Shown in pieces: positions 35,868-48,316 of a stretch of 64,000 bases of DNA. The number at the start of each line of letters is the position of its first letter. Position 1 is the first letter of the stretch. Position numbers and translations under genes: made by a program. The stretch is from Melampsora larici-populina 98AG31 (taxonomy: Eukaryota; Basidiomycota; Pucciniomycetes; Pucciniales; Melampsoraceae), in NCBI RefSeq assembly GCF_000204055.1, contig NW_006768783.1, positions 493,119 to 557,118 on the forward strand, read 5' to 3'. Under the pieces are notes generated by a model, which was not told the DNA's origin, searched no databases, and was given only the letters and a program-made list of their open reading frames with translations.

Positions 35868-37391
35868 TGATTTTCATAGAGACTTAACTTGTTATGGCAA
35901 TTTTGTTGCGAATTTCACTTCATATGGGGTACCACATATCGAGTTGCATTCGCAGTATCTTGCAACTTGGTCTACGGAGATGTTAGATGAATTGCGAAAG
36001 AGGTCCACGGTCTGCATACCATGTTCCAAGACAGTGAGAGTAGCCATATAGAGGAGAGAGATCAACACAAGTCCTTAAAATCAGGACAAAAAGAATGAAG
36101 TACATATGATGAAGATCCCAATGGCATGTTAATGTGGGGCCAGTGGCCGCCCAGAACGCCTCCATGTGAATATTTCATTTCGTCCGTAGTTGAGTAGTGC
36201 ATTTCACGAAACCTGGCACATGTCCTTTTTTATGACGTACCATTCATCCATGGACAAACCGGCCTTTCAGGGAGGAGGAAGCCTACTATAGTCATCTAAT
36301 TTATGACTCAAGAGTGAGGATCGGTCTTTTACTTGTAAAAAGACTGGGGGCTTTTGTATGTGCTTGATAGAAAAGAAAATCAGATATTTGGGTAAAAGAA
36401 CCCAAAGCATTCAAGTAATATCTGTCGAAATCATCAAGGCTAGAGTCTTACAGGGAGCTTTTTGGCACACTTTAGGGTATATTGCTTGCAGTTTTGAGTC
36501 ATCATGGAAAACTGAGATTGTCTCAACTTTTTATTCAAGAGAAAACAAAATGGATTTTTCCTTCTGAATCTCTCAAAGCTCTCAGGCGTCACATCATACA
36601 TAGCCTCGGTAGCTCATTAGCCCTGAAGTCCATCACTAGACTAATATTTGCTGATGTTTTCGAGGGGGAAATGGGTATCTGCTCAAGACTCTATTGGAAT
36701 TCGACATGGAATTGACTTTCAACACGTCTGAATTGAACCTCAGCTTGTGATGACTGGCCACATGTATCAAATTCGAACTTGAGGTATGTATCTCCTGAAG
36801 CTCAGTCATCTATAAGCCGCAGAAGTTTCAGATCTGTTCCTTGATTAATCATGGCAGATGTTGAACCAGGGAGAAGACATACATACCACAATGCAGCCTA
36901 ATAGTTTCTGAACCTCTTTTATAAATTATTCTGACGCCGTGTTTCATTCCTCCAACCAAGATTGTGTGCCGTATCTTCCTATTGTGAAAGATAGGGTGAG
37001 ATAGGAAGGTTCAGATAGATAAGTCTTTCATGTCTCACCCCTGATATAGATATGAGGGTTCGTAGCGCGATGGCCATGGTCAAGATTTCCTTTATCCCTT
37101 GATTACTTCTAGATCAAAATCATCAAAAAATATCCAGAGGTTCAAGAGAACGATATAATAATTACACAGTTCAAAATGACTTTGCTGCTCAACAAACCTT
37201 TAATCCTATATATGGTTGTCATTCTGTTGAATTATCATATCCAAGAATGTCATTCTGTTCCCTTGGAAATGTTGCAGCCAAGGAAAAAGGTCATTTCTGG
37301 TACAAAGATGAAATCTTTGATGAAGAGTAGGCTTACCTGATCCTTCAAATAACATGTGAGACTGATCAAGATTCTGACTTTCTATGGGTTC
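35868..37391. other. Intergenic; one possible small secreted ORF at 37176
   Basis: No firm gene. An ATG at 37176 opens 54 codons that begin with a hydrophobic, signal-like segment (PLILYMVVILLNYHIQECHS) and stop at 37340. It could be a first exon of the next gene, but no donor of the right phase was found. Around 36970-37030 the words cttcctattgtgaaagatag/gagataggaag form a weak inverted repeat. Confidence 0.4.
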
Positions 37392-38317
37392 ATGTCCATT
37401 TCTTTGGTACCTTCAGAACCACAAGCCACCACTGGGTTTGCTTTACACGAAAAAGATGATCTTGATGATGATTATGTGTTGATTGAAAAGGTTAATTCTA
37501 AAAATATTCAGCCTATGTTAGCAACACAATCTCCAATCAATCAATATCTTCCAAACAGGAACCAAGCCAGTAAATCCAAAGATACCAAGATTGAGCTGTT
37601 CAACGACTACATATGTATTGAAAGACCATACATAAGAGGGTCTAAGTCCCAAATTGATCAACAAAATAAACCAAAGAACTTGGAGAAAGGACAAAGTACA
37701 CACAATACATCATCAGAGCTCGAGCCAGAGAATGTCTCAAAGGACCAACTAAAGATCAAAGAAAAAGTTCAGGAAGAGAGACATGAAAGTTCTTCAACAC
37801 AAGAACTAAAAGCTGAAAATATGAAACTGGAACCAGTGGTGGGATCAGATACCATGTGGTTCTGGAATGAAGGTATGTCATCCATTCAGCTGATTTTGTG
37901 ATTTGTAGCACAAAACTAATATATACTGCTGTGAATGCAGAGAAAGAATTAGAAAAACAAGTGTCTTCTATGCCAGAGTTGAAAGAGCAAATTGAGTCCC
38001 TTTTAAAGTCAAACAAGGAAAAGTCAATTGAAACTCTCAAGAATCTTGGTGAAAAGATAAAGAAAGAGAAAACTGAAGAAACCAAAGTTATTATCTCATT
38101 CATTTCTTCTCTCTTGAAAATAACTAAAGATGAGAGAAGACTAGAGCACATTCAAGACCCTTTGAAGAAAATCCTTGGAGATTACCAAAAAATTAATGAA
38201 GGTGAGTTACATGCACCTTTGAGAAATAAGTTAAAATAATTCATCTTTATCCAATTGTATTACGGCCTTTGTTCTTCAGCACCAAATAATTTGTCCAAAA
38301 AGGAAGAAACAATGTAA
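37392..38317 (+). CDS. Unrecognised Lys/Glu-rich protein with coiled-coil potential
   Basis: Exons ..37872, 37941-38201 and 38280-38317 join in frame and give about 259 residues from the ATG at 37392. The open frame extends upstream to 37356 with a hydrophobic run (LIKILTFYGFMSISLVPS) that looks like a signal peptide, so the real start may lie in an upstream exon. The middle is acidic and Gln/Asn-rich, with two related motifs, DDDYVLIEKV and NDYICIERP, that look like an internal repeat. Residues from about 165 form charged helices (EKELEKQVSSMPELKEQIES; NLGEKIKKEKTEETK) likely to coil. No domain is recognised. Possibly a secreted lineage-specific protein. Confidence 0.6.
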
Positions 38318-39893
38318 GTGTTTGATCTAATTGTTATCATGCATTTGCACAAAGATGAGAAACTGATCAGGAGAAATTAAACATGATTCTTTGAAAATGT
38401 GGATGGTTATCTTCATAGAAATCCTACTATGAAATTTTTTGGTATCAGAATTGGGGCAAATGTAAATAGATTACCACCTAATCATAAGGTTAATAAGAAA
38501 TTTTCCAAAAGGTCATAAAAAGTATAGCGCCCTCTCCAGACCTCGAAGCAGATTGACAAAAAAAAGTCTGCTGATGTAGGAAAAAAGTCAGATATGGTGT
38601 AAAGTTTTATCACAGATTATGCTCAGCATTGTAAAGCCTTCCTTGGCACTGAGATAGTTTGAACTTTGGCCTCAAAGACTAAACAGAATTGTAAACATAC
38701 ATAGCTCAAGAGGCTGTTTTCAAATACATATTCTTCCAAGGATCGGGTTTTCAAAATTCGATACCGAGGTAAATAATGGAAGTCTCTTTGCTCCAAAGAT
38801 AGATATTTGCAATGGTAGACCAATACTTTGAAGACAGATTGCACATATTTCACAGTCCTTCTAGCTCTGAATCGTTACCAAGTACACTTGAGGCATATCA
38901 ACGCACCGCTACCCGACTGACGAAATTGCGCGTGAAGTGATTGCGCACGCAATCCATTCCTGCAAACATTCATTATGTATACCAGTGTATGTCCACAAGG
39001 AGCTCATTAGGATCCTGATTCGTGGTCCGACCAAGGGAAATGTTTTGATTTGTGGCAACTCGTCCAGACAGTGGACACAGAGTTGCATCGACTCCAACAT
39101 GTGTTGCCCTCGTCATTTTCAGTGACCTTTCAACTGTGCCAAGACCATAACTTATGCCACGTTGTCACGCATACAGGGTGAATTGGGTCGCATACAAAGG
39201 ACCGATCATGGGAAAGTACCGATAGTCTCCGCATGATCTCATCTGATCTGATCACCTCTCCCTGACCTCCTGTCCCTTTCCTTCTTTCATTCAATCATCA
39301 ACACACAATGGCCCATCAACATTCTTCTTGAGCCTTGATTTGTATCCCTTTCACCTTCTTCACACATTTCAGCTCCGCATCGTAGGCGGTCGCACTCTGC
39401 TCTCACCTCTAACCCTCTCGGCCACTCTCCTCATCGTAAGAGGTTGGAGCTTCGGTCTCAAACTCACGCTTTTATCAGTCCTTACACCTTTCCATCTCAC
39501 CCCTGTCCACCAATCAAATCACCCAATCAATCAACCGGATCGTTGATCTTGCAATCCAGCGCCAACTCAGCAAAGTTTCATCTTCGTGCAATTTTACTTC
39601 TCTTTCGATAGAACTTTTTGAGTTCTGCCCTTCAATCCGCCTTATCAAGCCACATAGCATAGTAACGAAAGTCGCTCATACATCTCAAGTGCTGATCGGC
39701 TTATAAGCTTACCTGATCCATCTCTTATCCCGGTGACAAACCACGAGGTATGTCATAAAGGACGAGTTGCTGTTTGAACTCGACGTCATCGCCTTGATCC
39801 GCTACAAAGAATCGATATCTAATATCTTGCTGTTATCATCATAATGATCATTTAGTCTCAACCAGAGTATACTCGAGTGGTTACTGTGACATT
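38318..39893. other. Intergenic, no gene recognised; MAF1 upstream region at its end
   Basis: A few open frames on both strands (38623-39125) overlap and lack support. The segment 39240-39560 is strongly pyrimidine-rich (ctcacctctaaccctctc-like), as in promoters and 5' UTRs of active fungal genes. Confidence 0.45.
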
Positions 39894-41407
39894 ATGAAGT
39901 TTCTCGAGGTTCCTGAGGTCAGTCTGCAATTCCACCACAGCACGAGCGCGTTGCACCACCAGTGACATCATCACATGTATCGCTGGCATTGTTCCTGACT
40001 CACACTGATTTGAAACACGATCTTTAGTTAGAGCTTCTCGCTTCTAGTCTAACTAATGCTTCCCAATCGGTACGAGTGACAACCCGAATCGAAGCTTATT
40101 CGTGCAAATCAGTTGCCAGTGAGCGCAAGATGTTTAAGTCACTCGATCAGGAATTCACCTCTGATCTAGAGGTTTCCGCCTCAATCTCGCCACCTGAACA
40201 TTCACACCACTTGCTTGAATCTGCATTTGGAAGATTGGATAATAAAGATTGTCGAAAAACCTTTTGGTTGCTTATCGCCACGCTAAATGCTGCTTATCCA
40301 GATCACAACTTCAGCAACGTCAAAGCTGAAGATTTTCACAGGGACGAGTCAGCTCACTCGATATTGATGAAGATGTCTGAAGCCCTAGAGCTCAATAGTA
40401 GCAGTAGTGTTTTTGCGTCCTCCTTGGGTGCATTGTCAATCTCGCCCGACTCACAGGCCCATGAATCCACCATGGCTCCGCATGTAGGCGCGAACGATAT
40501 TTGGGCCGGCGTTCACCCCTCAATCAAACAAATTCTTGACCCCGCCATCGATTTATCTCAATGCGAAGTCTACTCGTACTATCCTGATCCCGATAGTGAT
40601 CCACACGCGGTCGATTCTGATGACTTTGACGATACAGAAAGTGTCTCTTCCTCGATCTACGGAACCAATCGATCTATCGGTGCCCGCGAGACCGAAGAAA
40701 TCGAAGAGACTACCATGTGGCCTATGGACGAAGTGGATGAGTCCTCGTCGGCCAACGTTTCACTCGCTCCGACCCATACAAGTGAACAACACCACCGGGG
40801 CTCTGGCAATTCTAGCTCATCAGATCTCCGACGTCAAGACGGCTTGAGCCTTGTAGACACAACTTCACACGATTCGGAATCTCCAGCAATCGGTCAATCG
40901 GCGCGTAAATCACGTTCAAGATCTTTGTCGATGCTCTATGGCGATGCAGATCTAGAGGAAGAATCAGCCGGTGGGCTGCTATGGAGTTCTCATTACTTCT
41001 TCTACAATCGCAAGATGAAACGGATTCTTTTCATTTCTATATGGGGCCGCAAGGTCTTGGCGGTTTCGAACCAGAATGATCCAACGATGGCGACTTTATA
41101 TGAAGGCACTTGCGATCGGTCCGTCGGAATCTTTACGCGTGAGGATAGTGATTCTTGGATGGCTACTCGCTCTGTCGAAGTTAATCAGACCCCTAGAAGT
41201 CATACTCAAGAGTTTGATCAGACTAATTCAGAGAACAAACGTCGCCTATCCATCTTCCGGGCCAGTCATCAAGAGTCTTTGAGCTCAGGATCTGGAAAGA
41301 GCTTCGCTGGCCAGACGGCGAATCCCGATGCCCTGGCTATTAGTAATTTGAATTTACCTAATCGACCTAAAAAGAAGACTCGAAGAGCTGCCACTCAGCT
41401 CTGTTGA
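39894..41407 (+). CDS. MAF1: Maf1, repressor of RNA polymerase III transcription
   Basis: A first exon of eight codons (39894-39917, MKFLEVPE) is spliced to 40028-41407, giving 467 residues. The Maf1 N-terminus is clear: LELLASSL, then TRIEAYSCKS and FKSLDQE at about 27-50. The central box has IWAGVHPSI and CEVYSYYPDPDSDP (187-200). The C box LLWSSHYFFYNRKMKRILFI lies near 325-344, followed by a Ser-rich tail with basic clusters (KSRSRSLS, RPKKKTRR) that may act in nuclear import and phosphorylation control. An acidic, disordered linker of about 120 residues separates the B and C boxes. Maf1 shuts down Pol III in stress and starvation downstream of TOR and PKA. Length is near that of yeast Maf1 or longer. 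Confidence 0.93.
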
Positions 41408-43046
41408 TTTTTTTCTGCTCCGATCTCACATTGCGTCCCCTTAGCGGTCCTTCTTCCTGAATGTTGCACCTTTCTTATCACGAGTTTATATCTTTTTCAT
41501 ATTCCCAATCACTCTCACGTGGTCTTTTAAGCCTTGCTTATCTTGCCCAAGCGGACTTGACTAACCAGGCCGTTGAGACGCTTTTATACATTTTCATACC
41601 CTTTTTCTTCGTCCTTCAATCTTCAATTTCAGCTGTATAGCTGAGCTGAACATTTTTTCTTCTCTACTCCACACATTACAACTTTTATTATGTCTTCTTC
41701 AGTGCGAAAGTATCCCGCCTGATTTCATTGCTTGATCATTGTTGGACCATACACATGGCTGTATTGCTACTGATATATTTTCACAATCTATTCTTTGGCA
41801 GGCCTGTTGTTGTGTGTGTATGTTTCAAGTTTTTGAACCTTATGTAGACTAATATCAAGTATGATTGCATCTTCTGGGAAAACAGGTTTTTTTTTTGTTG
41901 TTGTATATTGTATTGAACTGATGTGGGGTATGAGTAGAGTATGATGTTGAATTTTGTTTATTGTATTTGAATGAAGGCTTGTTTACTTGATTAGCAAAGA
42001 AACATGAGAACATATATACATGGTTTTTAGGGCAATATCTCATCCTGTTGAACAAACAGTATTTCAATAAGAGCTCCTCAGGTACTGAGTTTGGTGATTT
42101 GTTCATTTGTCCCATGTGATGTTTGATGTTGCAGAAAAATGGATTGACATGTCAATTTGGGATACATCCTTCTGATCAGGGCCTGCTGTAAAAAAATTAC
42201 AACTATACATTTAGAAAGTTATGTTGCTGTTATGTTGCCTTATAGACTCTGTAGGGTTGAGTGAAGTGAGTAGACCACGAGTATGTCAAAAGGAGCCTAT
42301 GGTTTAGCTGGGAAGAATAAAGTTGAAACAAATATTGTTATAATTAGGGGTTGAAATTAGAAATGACATGCTCACATATTTTGGTCTCCCAGTGGTGTGT
42401 AATTTGATATTTCCAAAAAAAATGATGTCAAGCATTTGTCCATTAAGCCTGCCTCTATTTTTTTTTCTTGATAAATTAAGACTGTTTCAGTACATATTGT
42501 AGACACAGATGTGTTCAGCAGTTTTGACTTTGAATCCCCTCATTTTAGATAGTGCTTTACAGTGAAAAATGTGTGAAGGACTTATACAGAAATTCAATGA
42601 GATTTTTAAAATGTTTCACACTTCAATGAAATTATAACAGTATGAATACCAATAATCAATGGGATGTATTTGATAAGTCTCAACACTCAATATATTTCTC
42701 AATGGCCCAGTTAGCCAGGGTTAGAATAAGCACTTAATCAAGTCAGTCAAGTCCATCTAAAATCTCTGAGGGATGACAGTCATACCCAAGGGGTGTGTAG
42801 AAGAATTAGTATATTATCTGTGTGCTTTGGGTTTTTTGTAATTCTAATTCCTTTGCAAAGTTACTTCTTTACTAGAGAACATGTGGACATGTCCGCCCCA
42901 GCCCTAGTACGACAACCACAATTCAAGGGGAAGGTTTAGATGAAACCTTCCCTTTTCCCCTTTCTCTTACCCTTTCTTTCACCTATTTATGGCCACTTCC
43001 CTTCAAGTTTGAACAACCAAAATCACTTTATCCCCTCATCGATATC
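41408..43046. other. Intergenic, AT-rich
   Basis: MAF1 3' flank, then unique AT-rich sequence and the left flank of a hAT relic. No clear transposon end was found, though gccccagccctag near 42895 might be a degraded left terminus. Confidence 0.4.
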
Positions 43047-45397
43047 ATGGAACAAATTGATCTCACCGGTGATTCTGCGGCTAGTCAGGCCGGAGATGCT
43101 CCAGAAGTCAAAGATTCTCATATCAACACAGCCTCTAACAACGGTAAGAGAAGCTGGGTTTGGACTCACTTTAGCCCTACAGCGTGCGGCAAGAAGGTTC
43201 AGTGCACTGTGACATCGAAGCGTGGGATAGAATGTGGAGTGTTACTCGTTTGTGACCTACAATCAAGCACAAAAGGGATGTCCGATCATCTGACCGCCAA
43301 ACATAAGCTTGGAGATCCCAACAAGAGGGCAAAACGGATGGGCATGATCCAGCGATTCTTGGAAAGTGGGAAGTCAAAAAGCATGGTAAGTGTCTCTCTG
43401 ATTCTTTTCATCCTTCAATCATTCTTCATTCTTTTCTCCTTTTTCTCACTCAAGTCTCATCCATCCATGTTTGTTTGCTTCATTTTGAAGCCTTGCTTAC
43501 AGCTTCTCTAAAGACAGCAATCTGTTATCTTATTTCCGATTGTGATCTTTTGTTTGCAATGATCGAGAAGAAGTCATTTACTACTTTACTTAGACTTTGT
43601 AACGCCGAAACGACTTCCATGATAGTCAAGGAAGATGCTATAACTCGACACTTGCAAGAGGTGTTTCTCTTTCATCAAGAACACCTCCAAGGGCAACTAC
43701 TCACTGAAGCTCCTGCCGTCTCATACACACTTGATGCGTAGACAGCGCCAAACAATACGGCGTTCATGGCGGTCACGGCTGATATGATCAACTCAAATTT
43801 TGAGAAGGTCAATGTCCTTCTCCGCATTCCTCACGTCCAGGGTCAGTTATACAATTTTATTCAAATAATTTGAAGTTTAACTTTTAACTGATTTGTTTTT
43901 TCTTTCAGGAGCCCACACGGGCAAAAACTTTGCGGAATTGTTTATGGAAACAATTGCCCCTTATGGAGGTCTGAAGAATCTCGCCTTGATCACCATGGAT
44001 AATGCATCCTCCAACAAAACTATGGCAAAAGAGATCGAGGCTGCTTTGGGTGGGACTTTCAAGGCCAACAAGAACCTTCTAGGCTGTGTAGCACACATTC
44101 TAAATCTAGCTGCAATTGCTGGACTCAAAGTTCTCGGGCCACTTGATGATTCCTCAGACAACGGCGACAATCTCCCAGCAAATCTGATGGCCATCAACCA
44201 TCTGGTGGATACACCTGATGGAGCCCATGTCGATATGGCTTCTGTTTACAAGCACATTCATGGTATCTCTACTCACACTCGCAGCAGCCCTCAGCGCCTG
44301 GAGTCGTTTCAGAGCTTCATTTGACTGTTCCCACCTAACGCTTCTACACCTACTGCGGCTCAAACGCTAATCCTTGATGTGCGAACTCGTTGGAACTCCA
44401 CCTACGCTATGTTTGAGCATGCCTTGTTACTCAGGTATGTTCAACATAGCTTACTTACTCACCTTCCTATGCTGACATTGTTATTTCTTGCATAGGACTG
44501 CCTGCAATCAATTCTCCGCGACTCCTGAGGGAGCGAAGTTCAAGTTGACTCCAATCGAGTGGCAGCAGCTTGAATTTATGATTAACTTTCTCAAACCGCT
44601 TAATGATGCAACCAAGCGACTTTGTGCAACCAGGTACCCTACAATCAACAGTGTTATTCCTATCTATGTTGTCGTGATCAACAAATTACAAGCGGTAAGT
44701 TTTCTTTACCACTCTTCACCGGTTTCTCAAGCTGATTGGATTCAAGATTTGATAATCAAAGGTACGCCATATATACGACATTGGTCAGCTTATCCCAGCA
44801 GCAGATGACATGATCGACAAACTTCAAACGTACCTAATTGCTGCCTTGAGGAAACCAGGCCCCGTCTGTGCGACTATTCTAGATCATCGTGTTAAATTGG
44901 AGTTTTACAAAACTTACTTCGACTCTCTTGCAATCTGTGGGCACTCGGACGACTCGTTGAAGGCAGACTTCATCAAAGCTGCACAGGCTTATGCCAGCTT
45001 TGCGACTCCTGAGATAATCAACACCCATTGACCAGCTCCCACCCCCGCTACATCACTTGACGACAACCTGTTTGGCGTACCAGAGATGTCCGACGACAAT
45101 TCAGTCACAAACGAGATTACTTGTTATCTTTTGGAGCCGCTTGAACACAAGGATAACGATATCCTTGCGTACTGGAATGGAAGGGTGAAGGCTTACCCTG
45201 CCCTGTCTGCCATGGCAATGGCTTCCCTTGCCATTCCAGCCACAAGCTGCCCTTCCGAGCACGTCTTTTCCAAAGGCAGGGCTGTCCTCCAATATTCAAG
45301 ATCAACACTTAATCCTGATACAGTTGAGCGTCTTCTTTGTGTTAAAGAGTGGTACCGCGCCTTTGGCCCAGCTTATTTTGAGCGCCTCAATGAATAA
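43047..45397 (+). pseudogene. hAT-family transposase, decayed
   Basis: Order of recognisable parts: an N-terminal BED-type zinc finger region (43047-43385; WVWTHFSP, CDLQSSTKGMSDHLTAKH), a helical insert from 43502, the catalytic region with ITMDNASSNKTM (43893-44324) and CVAHILNLAA, LDVRTRWNSTYAM at 44375 and the C-terminal dimerisation domain (ILAYWNGRVKAYPALSAMA, ATSCPSEHVFS) up to 45397. Intron-like gaps with GT-AG limits separate several blocks. Three in-frame stops break it: TAG at 43739 (in LDA*TAPNN, where the family has Trp), TGA at 44322 and TGA at 45029 (TH*PAP). Each stop is one C-to-T or G-to-A change from a sense codon. Not functional. Confidence 0.85.
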
Positions 45398-45546
45398 ATG
45401 AAAAGAATCTTGATTACAAATAGGATAGGAAATTGATAGGAAATTGAAAACAGAGTTATATATGTGATTTGAAGTAAAAAAGTGCTGTCTTATATGGAAT
45501 GAAATACACCTTTGCCAATGACTTGTTGTCCCCCAAAAATTTGCCT

Positions 45547-45702
45547 AAAACGGCGGGGAGTGCGGGGAATTGCCATCGCTCCCGGCTCCCGCCCCCGCTG
45601 GTCCCCGCGGGATTTTCCTTCCCAAAAGCCGTCCCGAAACCCGCCCCCGCGGGGGTGGGAGCCGGGGACTCCCCAAAATTCTGGGGTCGGGGCAAAGGCC
45701 TA
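45547..45702. repeat. GC-rich inverted-repeat block, possible right end of the hAT relic
   Basis: About 155 bases that are strikingly G+C-rich against AT-rich flanks, with nested palindromes (ctcccgcccccgc / gcgggggtgggag; ggggaatt / ctccccaaaattctgggg). It follows the hAT coding relic by 150 bases, and the outer end reads cggggcaaaggccta. A matching left terminus was not found. Confidence 0.6.
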
Positions 45703-46450
45703 AGTGTCACGGATTGGCTCTGGGAATGAAGGAAGCCAACGTCTTTATCCTATTGATTAAAGTGATTGTTGGATGAGGAAAAGGATACAAATGTGATGTA
45801 ATACAACAGTTATAATATAACTCATTCATGACATGTATCAGTCCTTTCACAGTGTGTTACATATTGAGGTTTGTAACAGTTGGCCCATCAGTGGTGGCTA
45901 TACATTGAAAAATACTTGTTGCAATAATGGACACGGATTCACCAGTGAACACCAACTTATCCAACTTTTTGTGGTTTGAATGAAGACACCTCACTACTAT
46001 TTTGTCTCCAAGAAGTACAAATTCAATATCAAGATGACATTTTTTGTAAACAATTATACTTGATCCTACTCAAGAAGATCTTCTGAAGAAATTTATTCAG
46101 GAAACAATTTCTCCCACTCAAGTTTGACTGAGGTGGACATCATTGAGGTCTCTTTGCAGCAATCCAAGAGAAAACAAAGATATCAATTGATTCAAAGATA
46201 ATATTTGCATATCATTGCTCATATCATCATCTTGTATACTTGCTCAATCTTAAAAAATAAGTCTGCACACAGCTTTTTAACTTGACTTTTGAAATCAAAG
46301 ATAAAACAAAAACAAAAGCAAAGCAAAAACAACAAAAAACAGAAAACTCAAAAAGACCAAGAAAAGAAGAGAAGGAGAGTAAAGAAAAGAAAGGCACAGG
46401 TAAAATTTCAGAATCCTTATCATCAAAATTTAGTGCACTGGATAGAGCAC
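45703..46450. other. Intergenic, no gene seen
   Basis: Includes a Lys/Glu low-complexity frame on the plus strand at 46282-46485, created by an A-rich tract. No gene or repeat is supported. Confidence 0.45.
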
Positions 46451-47185
46451 TAAGAGCACCCACTATGGTTGCACTAACTGGGTGATTTAGCGTTACTGTA
46501 ACGCTAAAATACCCTCAGGTCCACTATCAACTTGATTTAGACATGCAGTCCATAATGCTGCGTTAAATCTTGCACCCCGCGTGCTCAGATCTACGCAAGC
46601 CTACGACTTGATTTATCGTAGGAGATCAAGTTGAAACTGCAGTTTTCCACACTTCAAAACATAGACTACATTCCTCAAATCTCAAACTTCAAGCTTGAAA
46701 CTTCAAACCTCAACTTCAAAGTTTGAACTTCACATCTGCCTTTTGAACCCTGAATCAATTATGAATTTGTAAATCTTCAATCATTTTTTAATAAAGTTGT
46801 ACACTCGTTTGAAATTTACGCTTGAACTTGAGCAACTTGAGCATCTCGATCTTTTTGGATGCAAGCGTGAGGAGGTGGAGGAGGTGTGTGATAGTGAGGT
46901 TTATCAAACAAGAAGTCAAAGACCATTCGGACATAATGCTGCTGTTCATCATTGTCATTTGAAGACTCCAAAAGGGCATCAATTGGTCTTTTCAAGAACT
47001 CAGAGCAAGCGTTTGATGGATGTTTTTTGGATGAAAGTTATGAGAAATAAGATATTTCCTTTCAAAATCATACCACTGTGAATCAAGTTGATTCATAGTG
47101 ATTTATTGTTGGTAAATCATGTGTTACATCATCCCATAGTGGATTTCATGTGTTTACCAACTTTGATAAAATATGCATGATTAAA

Positions 47186-47640
47186 CACCTGTGGTGCATA
47201 GAATGTTGGGCCATAAGCCGAAGATATTGTATGCAGTATCAATGGATAATGTCCTAAAATTGGGCCGCAGATGAGCCTAGATTTGGTAGATGACTCTGAG
47301 AAATTTTTTTGAAATAACTCCACAAGTTTGTATAAATATAAGCGGTAAAATTATCAAATAAAACAACTTTTTTTGTATCATAAACATGCATTAGAATGTC
47401 TCTAGAGCTTGTGGGCCTATCTCACATCCCTAAAGTGCCTCTGAAGGTGTTAGGCAGCCCAAAAATCGAAATTTGACTCATCTGCCCAAATCTGGCTCAG
47501 TCTTAGATTCATCTGTATGAATCTGAACCTGACTATTGTAAAGTCTTAAGATTCATCTGGCTACACAACCGTCACTAAAGCCGTAGCAGATTGATCTGGC
47601 TACTCATTAGGCGGATTCATCTGCTGACTATGTATGTACA
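47186..47640. repeat. Left inverted arm (pairs with 53768-54210)
   Basis: Reads cacctgtggtgca...tgctgactatg; its reverse complement is found at 53768-54210 with modest divergence (for example gaatctgaacctgactattg is shared exactly). Rich in the word catctg. Confidence 0.85.
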
Positions 47641-48059
47641 TCACATTCACCACACTACTCTGTACAGTACATCCATTATAGCTTGACTCGTTGCTCAACC
47701 ACTGTACAAACTGATCTACATATGTAATGAATATGGAATTTGATTGTTGTATCTAGGAAAAGATTTGGGGGTGATCTCATCTGGCCTCATCTGACCCTCA
47801 TTAGCACAAAATTGACTTGCTACACATCTGCCATCTCATAATTCTCAAGGGGAATTCTCATCTGGGCTCATCTGCCATTCTCAATATAACATTCTCACGT
47901 GCCACCAGCATAGTGGATGTCTCACTTATGTTGTGAAAATATCACACTCCATGGAATTTCCTCATCGAAATAACATAGTATTATTCCAGACATGAAAGTC
48001 CACACAAGATCTGAAGGAAAAGGATCTTTGGGTACCTTCATGTTGACTTCTGAAGCAAA

Positions 48060-48300
48060 GTGTGCAAGTTAATATTGGTTGTGCAAAAGTTACATTTTTG
48101 TGAACATTTCACACAGCATATAATCTTGTGAAGAATTCACAAAATGTATAATCTTGTGAGAAATTCACAAGTTGTATAATCTTGTGAAAAGTTCACAAGT
48201 TGTATAATCTTGTGAAAAATTCACAAGATGTATACTCTTGTAGAAAATTCACAAGATGTATAATCTTGCGGAAACATCACAAAATGTATAATTGTGCGGG
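48060..48300. repeat. Palindromic tandem array, left (CTTGTGAA...TTCACAAG)
   Basis: Seven or so units of about 28 bases, each containing the palindrome cttgtgaaaaattcacaag and the linker atgtataat. The two halves of each unit are complementary, so every unit can form a hairpin. The same words recur in inverted position at 52400-53120. Confidence 0.85.
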
Positions 48301-48316
48301 TTGGGTACTTTCTTGA

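Noticed and set aside
37176..37340. First exon (signal peptide) of the 37392-38317 gene
   Set aside because: No GT donor of the needed phase with a reasonable consensus was found, so it is only mentioned.
46282..46485. Lys/Glu-rich 67-codon frame
   Set aside because: Low-complexity A-rich DNA without introns or start context.
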